Source of the DNA: Endozoicomonas sp965232255
Lineage (GTDB): Bacteria; Pseudomonadota; Gammaproteobacteria; Pseudomonadales; Endozoicomonadaceae
Reading direction: 5' to 3'
Length of the DNA stretch: 64,000 nt
NCBI GenBank assembly: GCA_965232255.1
Contig: OZ246962.1
Span: forward strand, 1,054,001 to 1,118,000
Within the stretch, counting starts at the first letter, position 1. Each line of letters begins with the position of its first letter. The notes beneath the pieces are model-generated. The model worked only from the letters and a program-made list of their open reading frames with translations. It was not told where the DNA came from and ran no database searches. This document shows, piece after piece, positions 54,628 through 63,835 of this stretch. Position numbers and translations under genes: made by a program.

Positions 54628-55623
54628 ATGCTTAACGAGATAACAACCACGGAAGCATCACTCTATACCATTGTTGAAGTTGACCCGGAAACACTCGAAA
54701 GCTCACAAACAGGCAGTAGCCGCTTCCAACCGGTGGCGACAGCGCGACGGATCATCTCATCGATTGCCAGTTGGATGCACCATCCGCTTTCCCTGGCTGG
54801 GCGTAAGATCGTCCAGACGGAGCCTTTTGCGACCCTGTTTATGCGCCGTTATGTTCGGAATCAGGACATCACCAATGCTCAATGGATGGTGGATAACGGT
54901 ATGATGCTTCAGTCATGGCATGGATATCTGGCACGTCAGGCTGCTGTCAATGGTGATCAGGACATGCTGGCGCTATTGATTCGCAATCGGCCCAGCTGCG
55001 CTTTCATGGCAGAGCTATATAAAGTTAGCCCTAATGCGCTGATGCAACTTATAGAAAGTGAACCGCTCAGACTTAATGCGGAGCATTATCCGCTGGTGGT
55101 GTGGGCCGCGTCCTTGGGGCAACTTAATATGCTGCACTGTCTGGTGAGCGCCGGAGCGCCAGCATTTTGTCAGGGGGAGGGAATCACCTGCACATCCGCA
55201 TTGGTGTCTGCCGCGAACAATCACCATCACCATATTGTCGAGTATCTGGCTGAGGCTGGTGCCCTGGAGTCGCTATTAACTGATGAGTTCGTCCAGAAAA
55301 GCCCGGCTACAGTGCGCCTATTGTTGAGATTTTTCCACCTGAAGTTGAACGAGAATTTTTACCATCTGGTCGTTGCCGCTGCCGTGAGAGGGGATATCGA
55401 CTTACTGGGACTGCTTCTCTCCAGTGGGGCTCCGGTCTGTCGTGCAGGTGAGGAGCACTCTGACTCTGCTGTGCTCAATGCCCTTATTCATAACCAACTC
55501 GATGCGATGGCGATGCTACTTTTCCACGGCGCTGCAAAAGAACCAATTCACTGGTACTTGTTGACAAATGGTGAAAAAAGAGACGCGCTGGCGCAGCTGA
55601 TAAACCCCACATTACCTGTTTAA
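54628..55623 (+). CDS. Degenerate ankyrin-repeat protein (331 aa)
   Basis: AAGGAG lies seven bases before the ATG. Residues about 80-310 hold four to six divergent ankyrin-like units (LVVWAASLGQLNMLHCLVSAGAP, ALVSAANNHHHHIVEYLAEAGA, LVVAAAVRGDIDLLGLLLSSGAP; each under the repeat's 33-residue period). The first 70 residues are unlike known domains. No signal peptide. Such proteins mediate protein contacts and are enriched in host-associated bacteria. Divergent from radD. Confidence 0.75.
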   Translation: MLNEITTTEASLYTIVEVDPETLESSQTGSSRFQPVATARRIISSIASWMHHPLSLAGRKIVQTEPFATLFMRRYVRNQDITNAQWMVDNGMMLQSWHGYLARQAAVNGDQDMLALLIRNRPSCAFMAELYKVSPNALMQLIESEPLRLNAEHYPLVVWAASLGQLNMLHCLVSAGAPAFCQGEGITCTSALVSAANNHHHHIVEYLAEAGALESLLTDEFVQKSPATVRLLLRFFHLKLNENFYHLVVAAAVRGDIDLLGLLLSSGAPVCRAGEEHSDSAVLNALIHNQLDAMAMLLFHGAAKEPIHWYLLTNGEKRDALAQLINPTLPV

Positions 55624-56325
55624 ACCCCTGGCGTAACCAAGTTGTCAGGCTCTATATTTTGCGGGTTAGCGTTTTTTGGTGATCAGGCATCGTTGCCAGG
55701 CTCTCGTCGTGCGGAATGACTGAAACATACCAGACGAACACATGCCAGACGTTGCTGAGATCTGAGTAACACTGATGTGTATTCTTCAATTCCTACGGGA
55801 GCTTCCTTTGAGGACAGCCACGCACATCTTATCGAGTGCCTGAGAAAAAATCGTTGCCGGAGCTAAAAAACCGTTGTAGCCTGCAATACAGCACAGACAG
55901 TTAAAGAGCGGCAACGAAACGCTGAGGTCTGTGTCTGACCAACTGGAAGATAGCCATGATACTCAAATCCATACCCGCTCCAGAATCCCGGTTAACACTG
56001 CGTAATCCTGCTTGTACCACCTCCGCATACGCCCACCGACACCATCACTGACCCTACATCTGCCGGCACCGTTAAAAGCCGGATTGCAATTAATCAATTT
56101 GCTTTAACTGCCTGAGGTTCTAGCTTCATGGAGATGCGGTTTGCGCTGAGGTGCTGTTGCGCTCAGTAATAAATGAACGGCACTTCTTCACATGAATTGA
56201 CTGCGATCTCCAACCAGCATGACTGTGCTGTGGGTAAAAGTTGATCTCAGGCTGTGACTATGCTCAATCATCTGGCTATTTGTGCCGATTGAGGTTGCGC
56301 AACCGAACAGAAAAACTGGATTGCT
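55624..56325. other. 700-bp gap without gene
   Basis: No open frame above 35 codons with a ribosome site on either strand, no terminator or repeat seen in other parts of the window. The antiporter promoter should lie near the right end. It may be decayed coding DNA. Confidence 0.5.
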
Positions 56326-57645
56326 ATGAACGCTGTCATTTTGGCTGTAGTCATCATGCTGACCTTGAGTGTCTTGCGTGTAAATGTGGTGTTGGCACTG
56401 TTTCTTGGTGCTATGGGAGGAGGGCTTGTCGGTGGTCTGGGGTTTGACGCTACACTGGCGGCCTTCACCAAAGGGCTTGGGGGCGGTGCCAACATTGCCA
56501 TCAGTTACGGCATGCTCGGCGCCTTTGCCATGGCCATATCAGCCTCGAAAATTCCCCAGTGGCTGGCGCAGCAGATTATTCGACACGTGGCCAGAACCAA
56601 TAACAGCACCTGCATCCGCCTTTCTATCCTGGGCAGTATCTTGCTGATGGCCGTCGCCTCGCAGAACCTGGTGCCGGTACACATTGCCTTTATCCCGATT
56701 CTGATTCCACCACTTCTGGGCGTATTCAGCTCGCTACAACTGGATCGGCGCGCGGTGGGCTGTACGTTGTCGTTTGGTTTGATTGCCACTTACCTGTTGG
56801 TGCCAGTGGGCTTTGGCAACATTTACCTGACCCAGATTCTGGGTGGCAACCTTAATGATAATGGCCTGAATATCGACCCGGACAGCATGCCATTGGCTAT
56901 GGTTCTGCCGGTAACGGGTATGTTTGTTGGCCTGTTGCTGGCTATTTTTGTCAGCTACCGCCAGCCACGGCACTACCATGTTGATCTGGATTCCGTAACC
57001 ACCACAGCAGAAGACTCTTTGGTCTTAGCCCCGAGAACGGTATTGATCACTCTGATTGCCATTGCCCTGGCCTTGGGTGTGCAACTATCTACTGGCTCCA
57101 TGGCTATGGGCGCAGCTAGCGGTTTTGTGATGATGATACTCGGCAGCATTGTGCACTGGCGCGAGGCTGATGATGTCTTTGCTCAGGGTGTACGGATGAT
57201 GGCGCTGTGTGGGTTTATCATGATTAGTGCCGCTGGCTTTGCCGAAGTGCTCAGGGCAACGGGAGATATTCCCGCTTTGGTCGCGGCTGTTGAATCGCTG
57301 GTTTACGGCAGCAAGGGACTGGCAGCCATTCTCATGCTACTGGTTGGGTTATTGATCACCATGGGTATTGGCTCTTCGTTCTCCACCATTCCCATTATCG
57401 CCACACTGTACGTGCCTTTGGCGCTGGCACTCGGGTTTTCGCCCTTGGCTACAGCAGCTATCGTCGGTACTTCTGGGGCGCTCGGCGACGCTGGTTCGCC
57501 AGCATCTGACTCCACCATTGGTCCCACGGCCGGATTAAATGTAGACGGGCAGCACGATCACATCCGTGACACGGTGATCCCCACATTTTTGCACTACAAC
57601 CTGCCCATGATCCTGTTTGGCTGGATAGCGGCAATGACGCTTTGA
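56326..57645 (+). CDS. Na+/H+ antiporter family protein (YuiF/NhaC-like)
   Basis: 439 residues with about eleven hydrophobic segments, beginning MNAVILAVVIMLTLSVLRVN. Family marks are GLGGGANIAISYGMLGAFA, ASQNLVPVHIAFIPILIPPLL and a C-terminal GTSGALGDAGSPASDSTIGP loop with acidic residues likely to bind ions. Exchanges Na+ (or another cation or organic ion) for H+ across the inner membrane; substrate not determinable from sequence. Its stop is 15 bases before a miniature IS-derived element. Confidence 0.88.
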   Translation: MNAVILAVVIMLTLSVLRVNVVLALFLGAMGGGLVGGLGFDATLAAFTKGLGGGANIAISYGMLGAFAMAISASKIPQWLAQQIIRHVARTNNSTCIRLSILGSILLMAVASQNLVPVHIAFIPILIPPLLGVFSSLQLDRRAVGCTLSFGLIATYLLVPVGFGNIYLTQILGGNLNDNGLNIDPDSMPLAMVLPVTGMFVGLLLAIFVSYRQPRHYHVDLDSVTTTAEDSLVLAPRTVLITLIAIALALGVQLSTGSMAMGAASGFVMMILGSIVHWREADDVFAQGVRMMALCGFIMISAAGFAEVLRATGDIPALVAAVESLVYGSKGLAAILMLLVGLLITMGIGSSFSTIPIIATLYVPLALALGFSPLATAAIVGTSGALGDAGSPASDSTIGPTAGLNVDGQHDHIRDTVIPTFLHYNLPMILFGWIAAMTL

Positions 57646-57660
57646 GTACCTGGCGCACCT

Positions 57661-58050
57661 ATGTACGGGACAAAAAATCCAGAGGTCAGATCTGGCAAGA
57701 GGTCAGAGTGGATGAGCTGACTCCCCATGTAAGGTAATCTATGCGGTCTCTAACCTCCTCATAGAGTACCTTTGTCGTACATGGAAGAAGTCAGCTCATT
57801 TGCCGAGAAGCTTAAAGCCCATTTGCCATCACATCAAGCCCTGGTTGATTTTATTGCACAGTTTGTTCTGTCCTTGATCCGCGTGCTCCACCAATCTTTA
57901 CTGAACTGAGTTGCTGAAGAATATCAGACTAAGGCGGATGCCGAGTCGAGTTACCGGCGAGTCAAGCGCTTCTTCACTGACTACGAGTACAGTTACGAAC
58001 AGCTGGGGTTATTCATCCTGAGTTATCTGGCGGGGTTTTGTCCCGTACAT
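57661..58050 (+). mobile_element. IS4-derived miniature element, copy 1 (390 bp)
   Basis: Perfect 15-base terminal inverted repeats ATGTACGGGACAAAA and TTTTGTCCCGTACAT. Inside are two out-of-frame fragments of an IS4-type transposase N-terminus: MEEVSSFAEKLKAHLPSHQA from 57781, then ADAESSYRRVKRFF in another frame. The catalytic core is missing, so it can move only in trans. About 93% identical to the copy at 59150-59536. No clear target duplication. Confidence 0.85.
57781..58049 (+). pseudogene. IS4-type transposase N-terminal remnant, copy 1
   Basis: Opens with MEEVSSFAEKLKA and stops after about 43 codons; the similarity continues in another frame with ESSYRRVKRFFTDYEY and GLFILSYLAGFCP. 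No DDE residues remain. Confidence 0.8.
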
Positions 58051-58082
58051 GAGGCTAAGGCGAAACTGCAAAATCAAAAACA

Positions 58083-58619
58083 CTACCCTTTATCAAACAA
58101 GAGCTTCACCGTATTCATGGGCAGAAATAGACGATCACGGCCGTTTTCCTGGGAGAGCAATTCAAAGCCAAATTGCTCATAGAAAGCGGCAATGTTCTCA
58201 TTCAAACAATCGACAATGACAGCATAGGCTCGCATGTGGGCATTAATGTCATATAAATGCTCTAATGCCTTAATCAGAGTTACTTTGCCCAGTCCTCTCC
58301 CTTTATAGTCTTGATGCACAGCCAGCTGAGCTAACAGAAAAACAGGTACTGGATAGCTCGGTAGCTTTTTTGCCAATCGGTTGGGGAGTGTTTTGCGGGA
58401 GATGGAGCTAGGCGCGATTGTATAGAACGCACAGATCGGGTATTTGCCGTCCAGTAGCGGCTTCGTAGCAGGTAGCACCATTGTTCGACTGATGCCTGCC
58501 TGCATATGCCGGAGTGCTTGACTCTTGATAAAGTGGTCCAGCTCTGGTTCACCGCAGGCAAAAGACTCCCGATCATGGATCGACTTGACAAGTTCAACAA
58601 ATGTTTTGGACCAGTTCAT
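58083..58619 (-). CDS. GNAT-family toxin (TacT/AtaT-like)
   Basis: 178-residue acetyltransferase with LAVHQDYKGRGLGKVTLIKA carrying the acetyl-CoA loop (QxxGxG/A type, here DYKGRGLG) and the C-terminal catalytic Tyr in AAFYEQFGFE. Length and the paired DUF1778 gene fit toxins that acetylate charged tRNA and block translation. Its ATG overlaps the antitoxin stop (ATGA, 58616-58619). All key motifs look intact. Confidence 0.9.
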   Translation of the reverse strand: MNWSKTFVELVKSIHDRESFACGEPELDHFIKSQALRHMQAGISRTMVLPATKPLLDGKYPICAFYTIAPSSISRKTLPNRLAKKLPSYPVPVFLLAQLAVHQDYKGRGLGKVTLIKALEHLYDINAHMRAYAVIVDCLNENIAAFYEQFGFELLSQENGRDRLFLPMNTVKLLFDKG

Positions 58620-58885
58620 TGCACTCCCTGCTCTTTGGTGAACTGCAGAGCGCTCTGAAGCTTTTTATTCGGCTTTTGAGCTTTTTCACAGGCGCTTATG
58701 AAACGATCAAAAATGTCGTCTTCCAGCACCACGCTTTCATGCTCAGCAATGACCCGTGAGGCATCCTCATCCATCAGATGCACCACGTACTCAGTCAAGC
58801 TCTTCAGTCCCAGCAAAGCCGCTGCCTTCTCCGCCTTTGCTTTTATTTCTTCGTTTAGCCTGAGATCCAATCTGGCTGTGGCCAT
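58616..58885 (-). CDS. DUF1778 antitoxin (TacA-like)
   Basis: Start at 58885 (MATARLDLRLNEEIKAKAEK) has AGGAGAG upstream and gives 89 residues; the open frame to 58984 runs through the operator and is not likely translated. Ribbon-helix-helix DNA-binding N-terminus followed by LLGLKSLTEYVVHLMDEDA, and a C-terminal toxin-binding tail. First gene of the pair; should autorepress through the palindrome just upstream. Confidence 0.92.
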   Translation of the reverse strand: MATARLDLRLNEEIKAKAEKAAALLGLKSLTEYVVHLMDEDASRVIAEHESVVLEDDIFDRFISACEKAQKPNKKLQSALQFTKEQGVQ

Positions 58886-58931
58886 AGCACTCTCCTTTTG
58901 ATTAAAAATATACAGACCTTTTGATTGAAAA

Positions 58932-59006
58932 TGTACGGATTTTATCCGTACAAAATATTTTAGCATCAGTGGATTATTCGTCAATATGTACGGAAATATT
59001 CCGGTA
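58932..59006 (-). promoter_or_regulatory. Operator region of the toxin-antitoxin pair
   Basis: TGTACGGAT-TTT-ATCCGTACA (58932-58952) is a perfect 9-base palindrome 47 bases upstream of the antitoxin start. A second, imperfect site TGTACGGAAATATTCCGGTA lies at 58987-59006. Paired sites of this kind suit an RHH antitoxin. Confidence 0.7.
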
Positions 59007-59149
59007 AAATTCAGGGGGGCTGTTGGAGGAGGATGCTCCGATGAGATTATCCAGGATTGCCTTCGTATTTGTATTGCAGCTACGGAGAGGCTTCTGGTGT
59101 CGTGTCTGGAACGACAGGCCGTTGAGCAATAGGATAAAGCTGCTGATCT

Positions 59150-59536
59150 ATGTACGGGACAAAAAATCCAGAGGTCAGATTTGGCAAGAGGTCAGAGTGG
59201 ATGAGCCGACTCCCCATGTAAGGTAATCTATGCGGTCTCTAACCTCCTCATAGAGTACTTTTGTCATACATGGAAGAAGTCAGCTCATTAGCCGAGAAGC
59301 TTAAAGCCAATTTGCCATCGCATCAAGCCTTAGCTGATTTTATTACACAGTTTGTTCTGTCCTTGATCCGCGCGCGTTCCACCAATCTTTACTGAGTTGC
59401 TGGAGAATTTCAGACTAAGGCAGATGCCGAGTCGAGTTACCGGCGAGTCAAGCGCTTCTTCGCTGACTATGAATACAGCTACGAACAGCTGGGGTTATCC
59501 ATCCTGAGTTGTCTGGCGGGGTTTTGTCCCGTACAT
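59150..59536 (+). mobile_element. IS4-derived miniature element, copy 2 (387 bp)
   Basis: Same ends (ATGTACGGGACAAAA / TTTTGTCCCGTACAT), orientation and internal transposase fragments as copy 1, with scattered substitutions and small length changes. Together the two copies bracket the toxin-antitoxin pair. Confidence 0.85.
59271..59535 (+). pseudogene. IS4-type transposase N-terminal remnant, copy 2
   Basis: MEEVSSLAEKLKANLPSHQA then a stop after about 41 codons; similarity continues in another frame with ADAESSYRRVKRFFADYEYS. Same decay pattern as copy 1, so the shortening preceded the duplication. Confidence 0.8.
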
Positions 59537-59725
59537 AACTGACGCACAAAAAATTATCAGATCAAAAAGGGAAGAGACTTGGAGTAGAAGTAGTTACTCA
59601 AAAATAACTGGCAAGACAAAACTCTGAAGCTATTATTTCGTTTTTGTATTTTATGACAGAACGGCGGCGGGGCGTGGAGCAACCTTGCCTGATTCAAAAG
59701 GTAGCTATTTTACGGTGTCGTTAAA

Positions 59726-62700
59726 ATGGATGCAGCAAATGCCGCGGGTGCGTACCGTGACTCAGCGAGGCAATACTCTTCCTTGTATGAGGTTACGAAA
59801 GATAATGAAAATGTTCCTGATTACCTGCCGTTTCCTGGCGGCACATTTAAAAATCTCGCTGAAGTCAAGACGTCTGCGGCCAGAAAGTTTATTGCAATAA
59901 AAAATCAATACCTTGATGACATAAATAGACTGAAGTCTCTATCGAATCGACTAATCGGTAGAGTCTATGATGAGGACATTAGTGATTTTTATTTAAAAAT
60001 CAGTGGTGAGCTTGCATATATTGATACTCAATATGCCAGCCTGCTGTCATTTCGCGATACGCGCTATCACCTTCATTTTTTGGTTTCTTATATTGAGTCA
60101 TTTTTGAGTCAGGAATCTGCATCGTCGTCAGTAAGCACAGACCGTCTTTGCGCCTTATTGCATGAATGTCTGGCAGGCATAAATCATTGTGTTCAGGGAA
60201 GTAGCAGTCGCCTGCAAAGTGCTTTTATACGACTGAATGTTGCCCAAGATATAAAGCGCCGGATTAATCAAATACATCATGATGTACTTGAGTACGCTAT
60301 AAAACTATTTTTGGTAAAAGAACGGGCCAGCAGTAATATTAATTACGGATTAGGAAATGAGGTTCACTGGTATAATGCACTTTACAACGTTGCTTGCTAT
60401 CGCTTTGGCCTGGAGGCAATTATTGATTCAGAAGCAACGTTAGGAGATGATCCAAGTATTATTGATCGATTTGAGCAGTCCTTGCTTGTTTTGATGCCAG
60501 AGCGAGATTTTATCAAGCAGTTTTCGGATGAATTATATCAGAAATTAATATCTGTTTTGGAGAAAAATAACAAACAGGAGTGGCTAACTCGTTCTGTTTT
60601 AGCCTCCGAGTTATCTCTTGAAATAATTAACGATATCGATGACGAGTTTTTTCAACCTATTAATATGCAGCTTGATTCCAATGAAGAAAATAAACTGGAT
60701 CTTTGGACGATTGTTGAGAGCGATGATGCCGACTATTTTTATTTTTCTAATAGTTATGAACGATTTCAGGTATGGTTGATCAATACGCTGTTTTCCCTAG
60801 ATATGACTGTGGTTACCAGAATCGGTGATAGCAAAATACCACATCTTGTGATTGGTTCTATGGATTGTTTCTACTTTTGGATCTTTGAATCTGCCAATCA
60901 TCTGGAGCAGGGCATGACCTGCCACTTTGATTGGAGTAATCATCAAACGCTTTCTATGGCACATCTGGAAAATGTTAAATTTCAAGCCTTGTCAGATGAA
61001 GTTTGCTTCAACCTTCTGGCTCATGCTATCCAATACACTACAAAGATAGGTGATTTTTTAGAGTTTTTTCTGAATAAGTCTGCGGTAATCCGTTGGAGAA
61101 AAATTAGTAAAATAAATCCAAAACTGGAAAATGCACTGCTAGAAAAATTATCCAGTATGATTCGTGGTGGTGGACTTGTTCAGGAATTAAATGAGGAGTT
61201 GAAAAAAAATCTTGTTTTATATCGAAATCAGCATGGTAAATATTTTTTTGTTAGCCTGTTCGGTTTGGCATTAGATATAGGTCAGCATGAGGTTGCGGGC
61301 TGCTTATTGCGTTCAGAATGCTGTAGATATCTTATTCATTATATTGGTCATCGATGTCGTGAGTTGATATGTGCTTTTATTGTGAATGATGACTATCGTT
61401 GTTTTGAATTGTTGCTCCATTATATCGGATTTAACGTCAATTCAGGTGATGAACAGGGTTGTACTGCCTTAATGCTGGCAGCAAGACTGGGTAAAATTAA
61501 ATGCCTTGAGCAACTTTTATTGAAAATTGGTATTGATGTGAATCAGAAGAGCAAGCATGGGCGCAGTGCGTTAATGGAGGCTGCGGAAAATAATCATATG
61601 GATTGTCTATGTGCGCTTCTTGCTTATCCCAATATTCGTGTAAATGATTATAACGATTATGGCTCAACTGCATTAATTCTTGCGACAAATAGTGATAGAT
61701 TAGATTGTCTAATTAAATTGTTGGCTCATGACAGAATTAAAGTCAATCAAAGGAACTGTGACGGTTGGACGGCATTATCTATAGCAGCCGCAAAAGGATA
61801 CAATGATTGTCTAAAAGCACTTTTGGCACATAAAAGAATCAGTGCTGATGCATTTCCTGTTCCTCATACCAAAATGATACCTCCGGGTTCGACAAACTTA
61901 ATGGTGTCTGCAAGATATGGAAATGCAGATTGTCTACAAATGCTACTTGATTATGATGCACAACATATCAATTTACAGAATAAAGTTGGCTGTACCGCAT
62001 TGATGATGGCAGCGCTTGGTGGCAATGAACATTGCGCTACTGTGTTGCTTAAACACCCGAATATTGATATCGAAAAAGTTAATTTTAAAGGACAGACAGT
62101 AATAACACTTGTTGCAAACAAAAACTTGAATCAGCGTCCTTGGCATTACTATCGACAATGCCTTGAGGCAGCCAAAAATGGAAATGTCGAGCTTTTATCG
62201 GAGTCACTCAATTTTGGCCGATCCTTGTTTCATGCCCGTGATGAACAGGGTAGTACGCCCATGATGCTAGCTGCCAAAAATGGTCACTTGAATTGTCTTA
62301 ATTTACTCCTGGCACAGCAAGGCATCAATTCCGATCTACAGGATAAGAAAGGTTATACAGCTTTAATGCTGGCAGCAAACTATAACCACAGAAATTGTCT
62401 TGAGGTGTTGCTGGCACATGGCAAAGTCAGGATCAAAAATAATGCTGGCCAGAGTGCGTTAATACTGGCAGCTAGCAATAATCACCTGGACTGCCTGACG
62501 TTGCTTTTGGTTGATCAGAAAGTTGATATCAATGATAGTGATCATAATGGTTTGAGTGCGTTAATGTGTGCAGCATCATTTGGCCATATAGATTGCCTGA
62601 ACGCCCTGTTGGACCAACGTAAAATCAGAGTTAATCAACGAAGTAAGATTGGCCAATCCGCGTTAATGTTGGCTGCAAAAAATGGCTTTGTGTGCTGTTT

Positions 62701-63835
62701 GCAAGCACTTCTGGCACATAAGAATATTAAAACGAACTTGTTGGATTATAGTGGGCGATCGCCTTTGATGATGGCAACAAAAAACAATCATAAAGCCTGT
62801 GTTCAGCTACTCCTTGAGTATGATCCAAAACTTATTAATTTACAGAGTAAAACTGGCATGACGGCACTAATGGAGGCAGCTCTTGAAAAGAATGAACATT
62901 GCGCCACTATGTTGCTTGAGCACCCAGACATTAATATCGAAAAAGTTAATTTACAGGGAGAAACAGCTTTCAATCTTGTGAGGGGTTTTGCATTGAGCCA
63001 GCCACCTTGGCAATTTTTTCAGAAATGTCTTGAAGCAGCCAGTGCTGGTAATGAGGAGCTGCTGACTGAACAGATCAATTTTTCCCGAGCTTTGATTCAT
63101 GTTCGTGATAATAATGGTCAGACGCCGCTGATGCTTGCAGCAAGAAATGGCCACTTAAATTGCCTTGTATTTCTCTTGCAACAAAAAGGCATTAATCCAG
63201 ATATGCAGAGCAATGCAGGTAATACTGCGTTGATATTCTCTGTGCAATACAGGCGCATAGAGTGTCTGGAAAAGCTATTGGCTTACGATAAAATTGATGT
63301 TAATGCTCAGAATGAGGAAGGATGGACTGCATTAACACTTGCTGTATACAATCAACAAACCGACTGCATCAAGATGTTACTCGCGCATAGCAAAGTCGAA
63401 GTCAATTTTATTACCAGGATTGGCGTGACTGCATTAATGATCGCCGCCAGAAAAGGTCACACGGAATGTCTGATGGCACTTCTCACCAAAAGAAAAATAA
63501 AAGTCGATTTGCGAAGTCATAGTAGCTGGACAGCATTGATGCAAGCGGCAAGATATGGGCATGAGGATTGTGTTCGAGCACTGCTTGAACACGATGGAAT
63601 TCGTATCAATATGCAGAACGGTTATGGATACACGGCATTAATGTTAGCTGTTGTTGGCGGACATGCAGGTTGTGTTTCACTACTTCTCCAGAAACCCAAT
63701 ATTAAAGCCGACACAAAAAACTTCCGTGGCCAGACTGCTCTCGAACTGGCTACCGCGGCAGACCAGCAGCGCTGTTCCCAGTTGCTGACTGATCATAATG
63801 CTCAATACAAGCCACGCAGAACCTTCTTCTCTTGA
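59726..63835 (+). CDS. Giant ankyrin-repeat protein (1369 aa)
   Basis: Residues 1 to about 560 are helical without recognised domain. From about 575 to the end are some 22 ankyrin units of 33-36 residues (TALMLAARLGKIKCLEQLL type), nearly all with Cys at the same place (DCL/NCL/ECL). A block at about 743-865 recurs 289 residues later at about 1032-1155, and a third, shorter version starts near 1290. No signal peptide. Marked AT-richness relative to the backbone genes suggests transfer. Likely a protein-interaction scaffold, possibly host-directed; inference only. Confidence 0.92.
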   Translation: MDAANAAGAYRDSARQYSSLYEVTKDNENVPDYLPFPGGTFKNLAEVKTSAARKFIAIKNQYLDDINRLKSLSNRLIGRVYDEDISDFYLKISGELAYIDTQYASLLSFRDTRYHLHFLVSYIESFLSQESASSSVSTDRLCALLHECLAGINHCVQGSSSRLQSAFIRLNVAQDIKRRINQIHHDVLEYAIKLFLVKERASSNINYGLGNEVHWYNALYNVACYRFGLEAIIDSEATLGDDPSIIDRFEQSLLVLMPERDFIKQFSDELYQKLISVLEKNNKQEWLTRSVLASELSLEIINDIDDEFFQPINMQLDSNEENKLDLWTIVESDDADYFYFSNSYERFQVWLINTLFSLDMTVVTRIGDSKIPHLVIGSMDCFYFWIFESANHLEQGMTCHFDWSNHQTLSMAHLENVKFQALSDEVCFNLLAHAIQYTTKIGDFLEFFLNKSAVIRWRKISKINPKLENALLEKLSSMIRGGGLVQELNEELKKNLVLYRNQHGKYFFVSLFGLALDIGQHEVAGCLLRSECCRYLIHYIGHRCRELICAFIVNDDYRCFELLLHYIGFNVNSGDEQGCTALMLAARLGKIKCLEQLLLKIGIDVNQKSKHGRSALMEAAENNHMDCLCALLAYPNIRVNDYNDYGSTALILATNSDRLDCLIKLLAHDRIKVNQRNCDGWTALSIAAAKGYNDCLKALLAHKRISADAFPVPHTKMIPPGSTNLMVSARYGNADCLQMLLDYDAQHINLQNKVGCTALMMAALGGNEHCATVLLKHPNIDIEKVNFKGQTVITLVANKNLNQRPWHYYRQCLEAAKNGNVELLSESLNFGRSLFHARDEQGSTPMMLAAKNGHLNCLNLLLAQQGINSDLQDKKGYTALMLAANYNHRNCLEVLLAHGKVRIKNNAGQSALILAASNNHLDCLTLLLVDQKVDINDSDHNGLSALMCAASFGHIDCLNALLDQRKIRVNQRSKIGQSALMLAAKNGFVCCLQALLAHKNIKTNLLDYSGRSPLMMATKNNHKACVQLLLEYDPKLINLQSKTGMTALMEAALEKNEHCATMLLEHPDINIEKVNLQGETAFNLVRGFALSQPPWQFFQKCLEAASAGNEELLTEQINFSRALIHVRDNNGQTPLMLAARNGHLNCLVFLLQQKGINPDMQSNAGNTALIFSVQYRRIECLEKLLAYDKIDVNAQNEEGWTALTLAVYNQQTDCIKMLLAHSKVEVNFITRIGVTALMIAARKGHTECLMALLTKRKIKVDLRSHSSWTALMQAARYGHEDCVRALLEHDGIRINMQNGYGYTALMLAVVGGHAGCVSLLLQKPNIKADTKNFRGQTALELATAADQQRCSQLLTDHNAQYKPRRTFFS

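Noticed and set aside
59532..59544. CATAACTGACGCA shared with repeat R (29771-29783)
   Set aside because: Match ends at once on both sides and overlaps the miniature element end; most likely chance.
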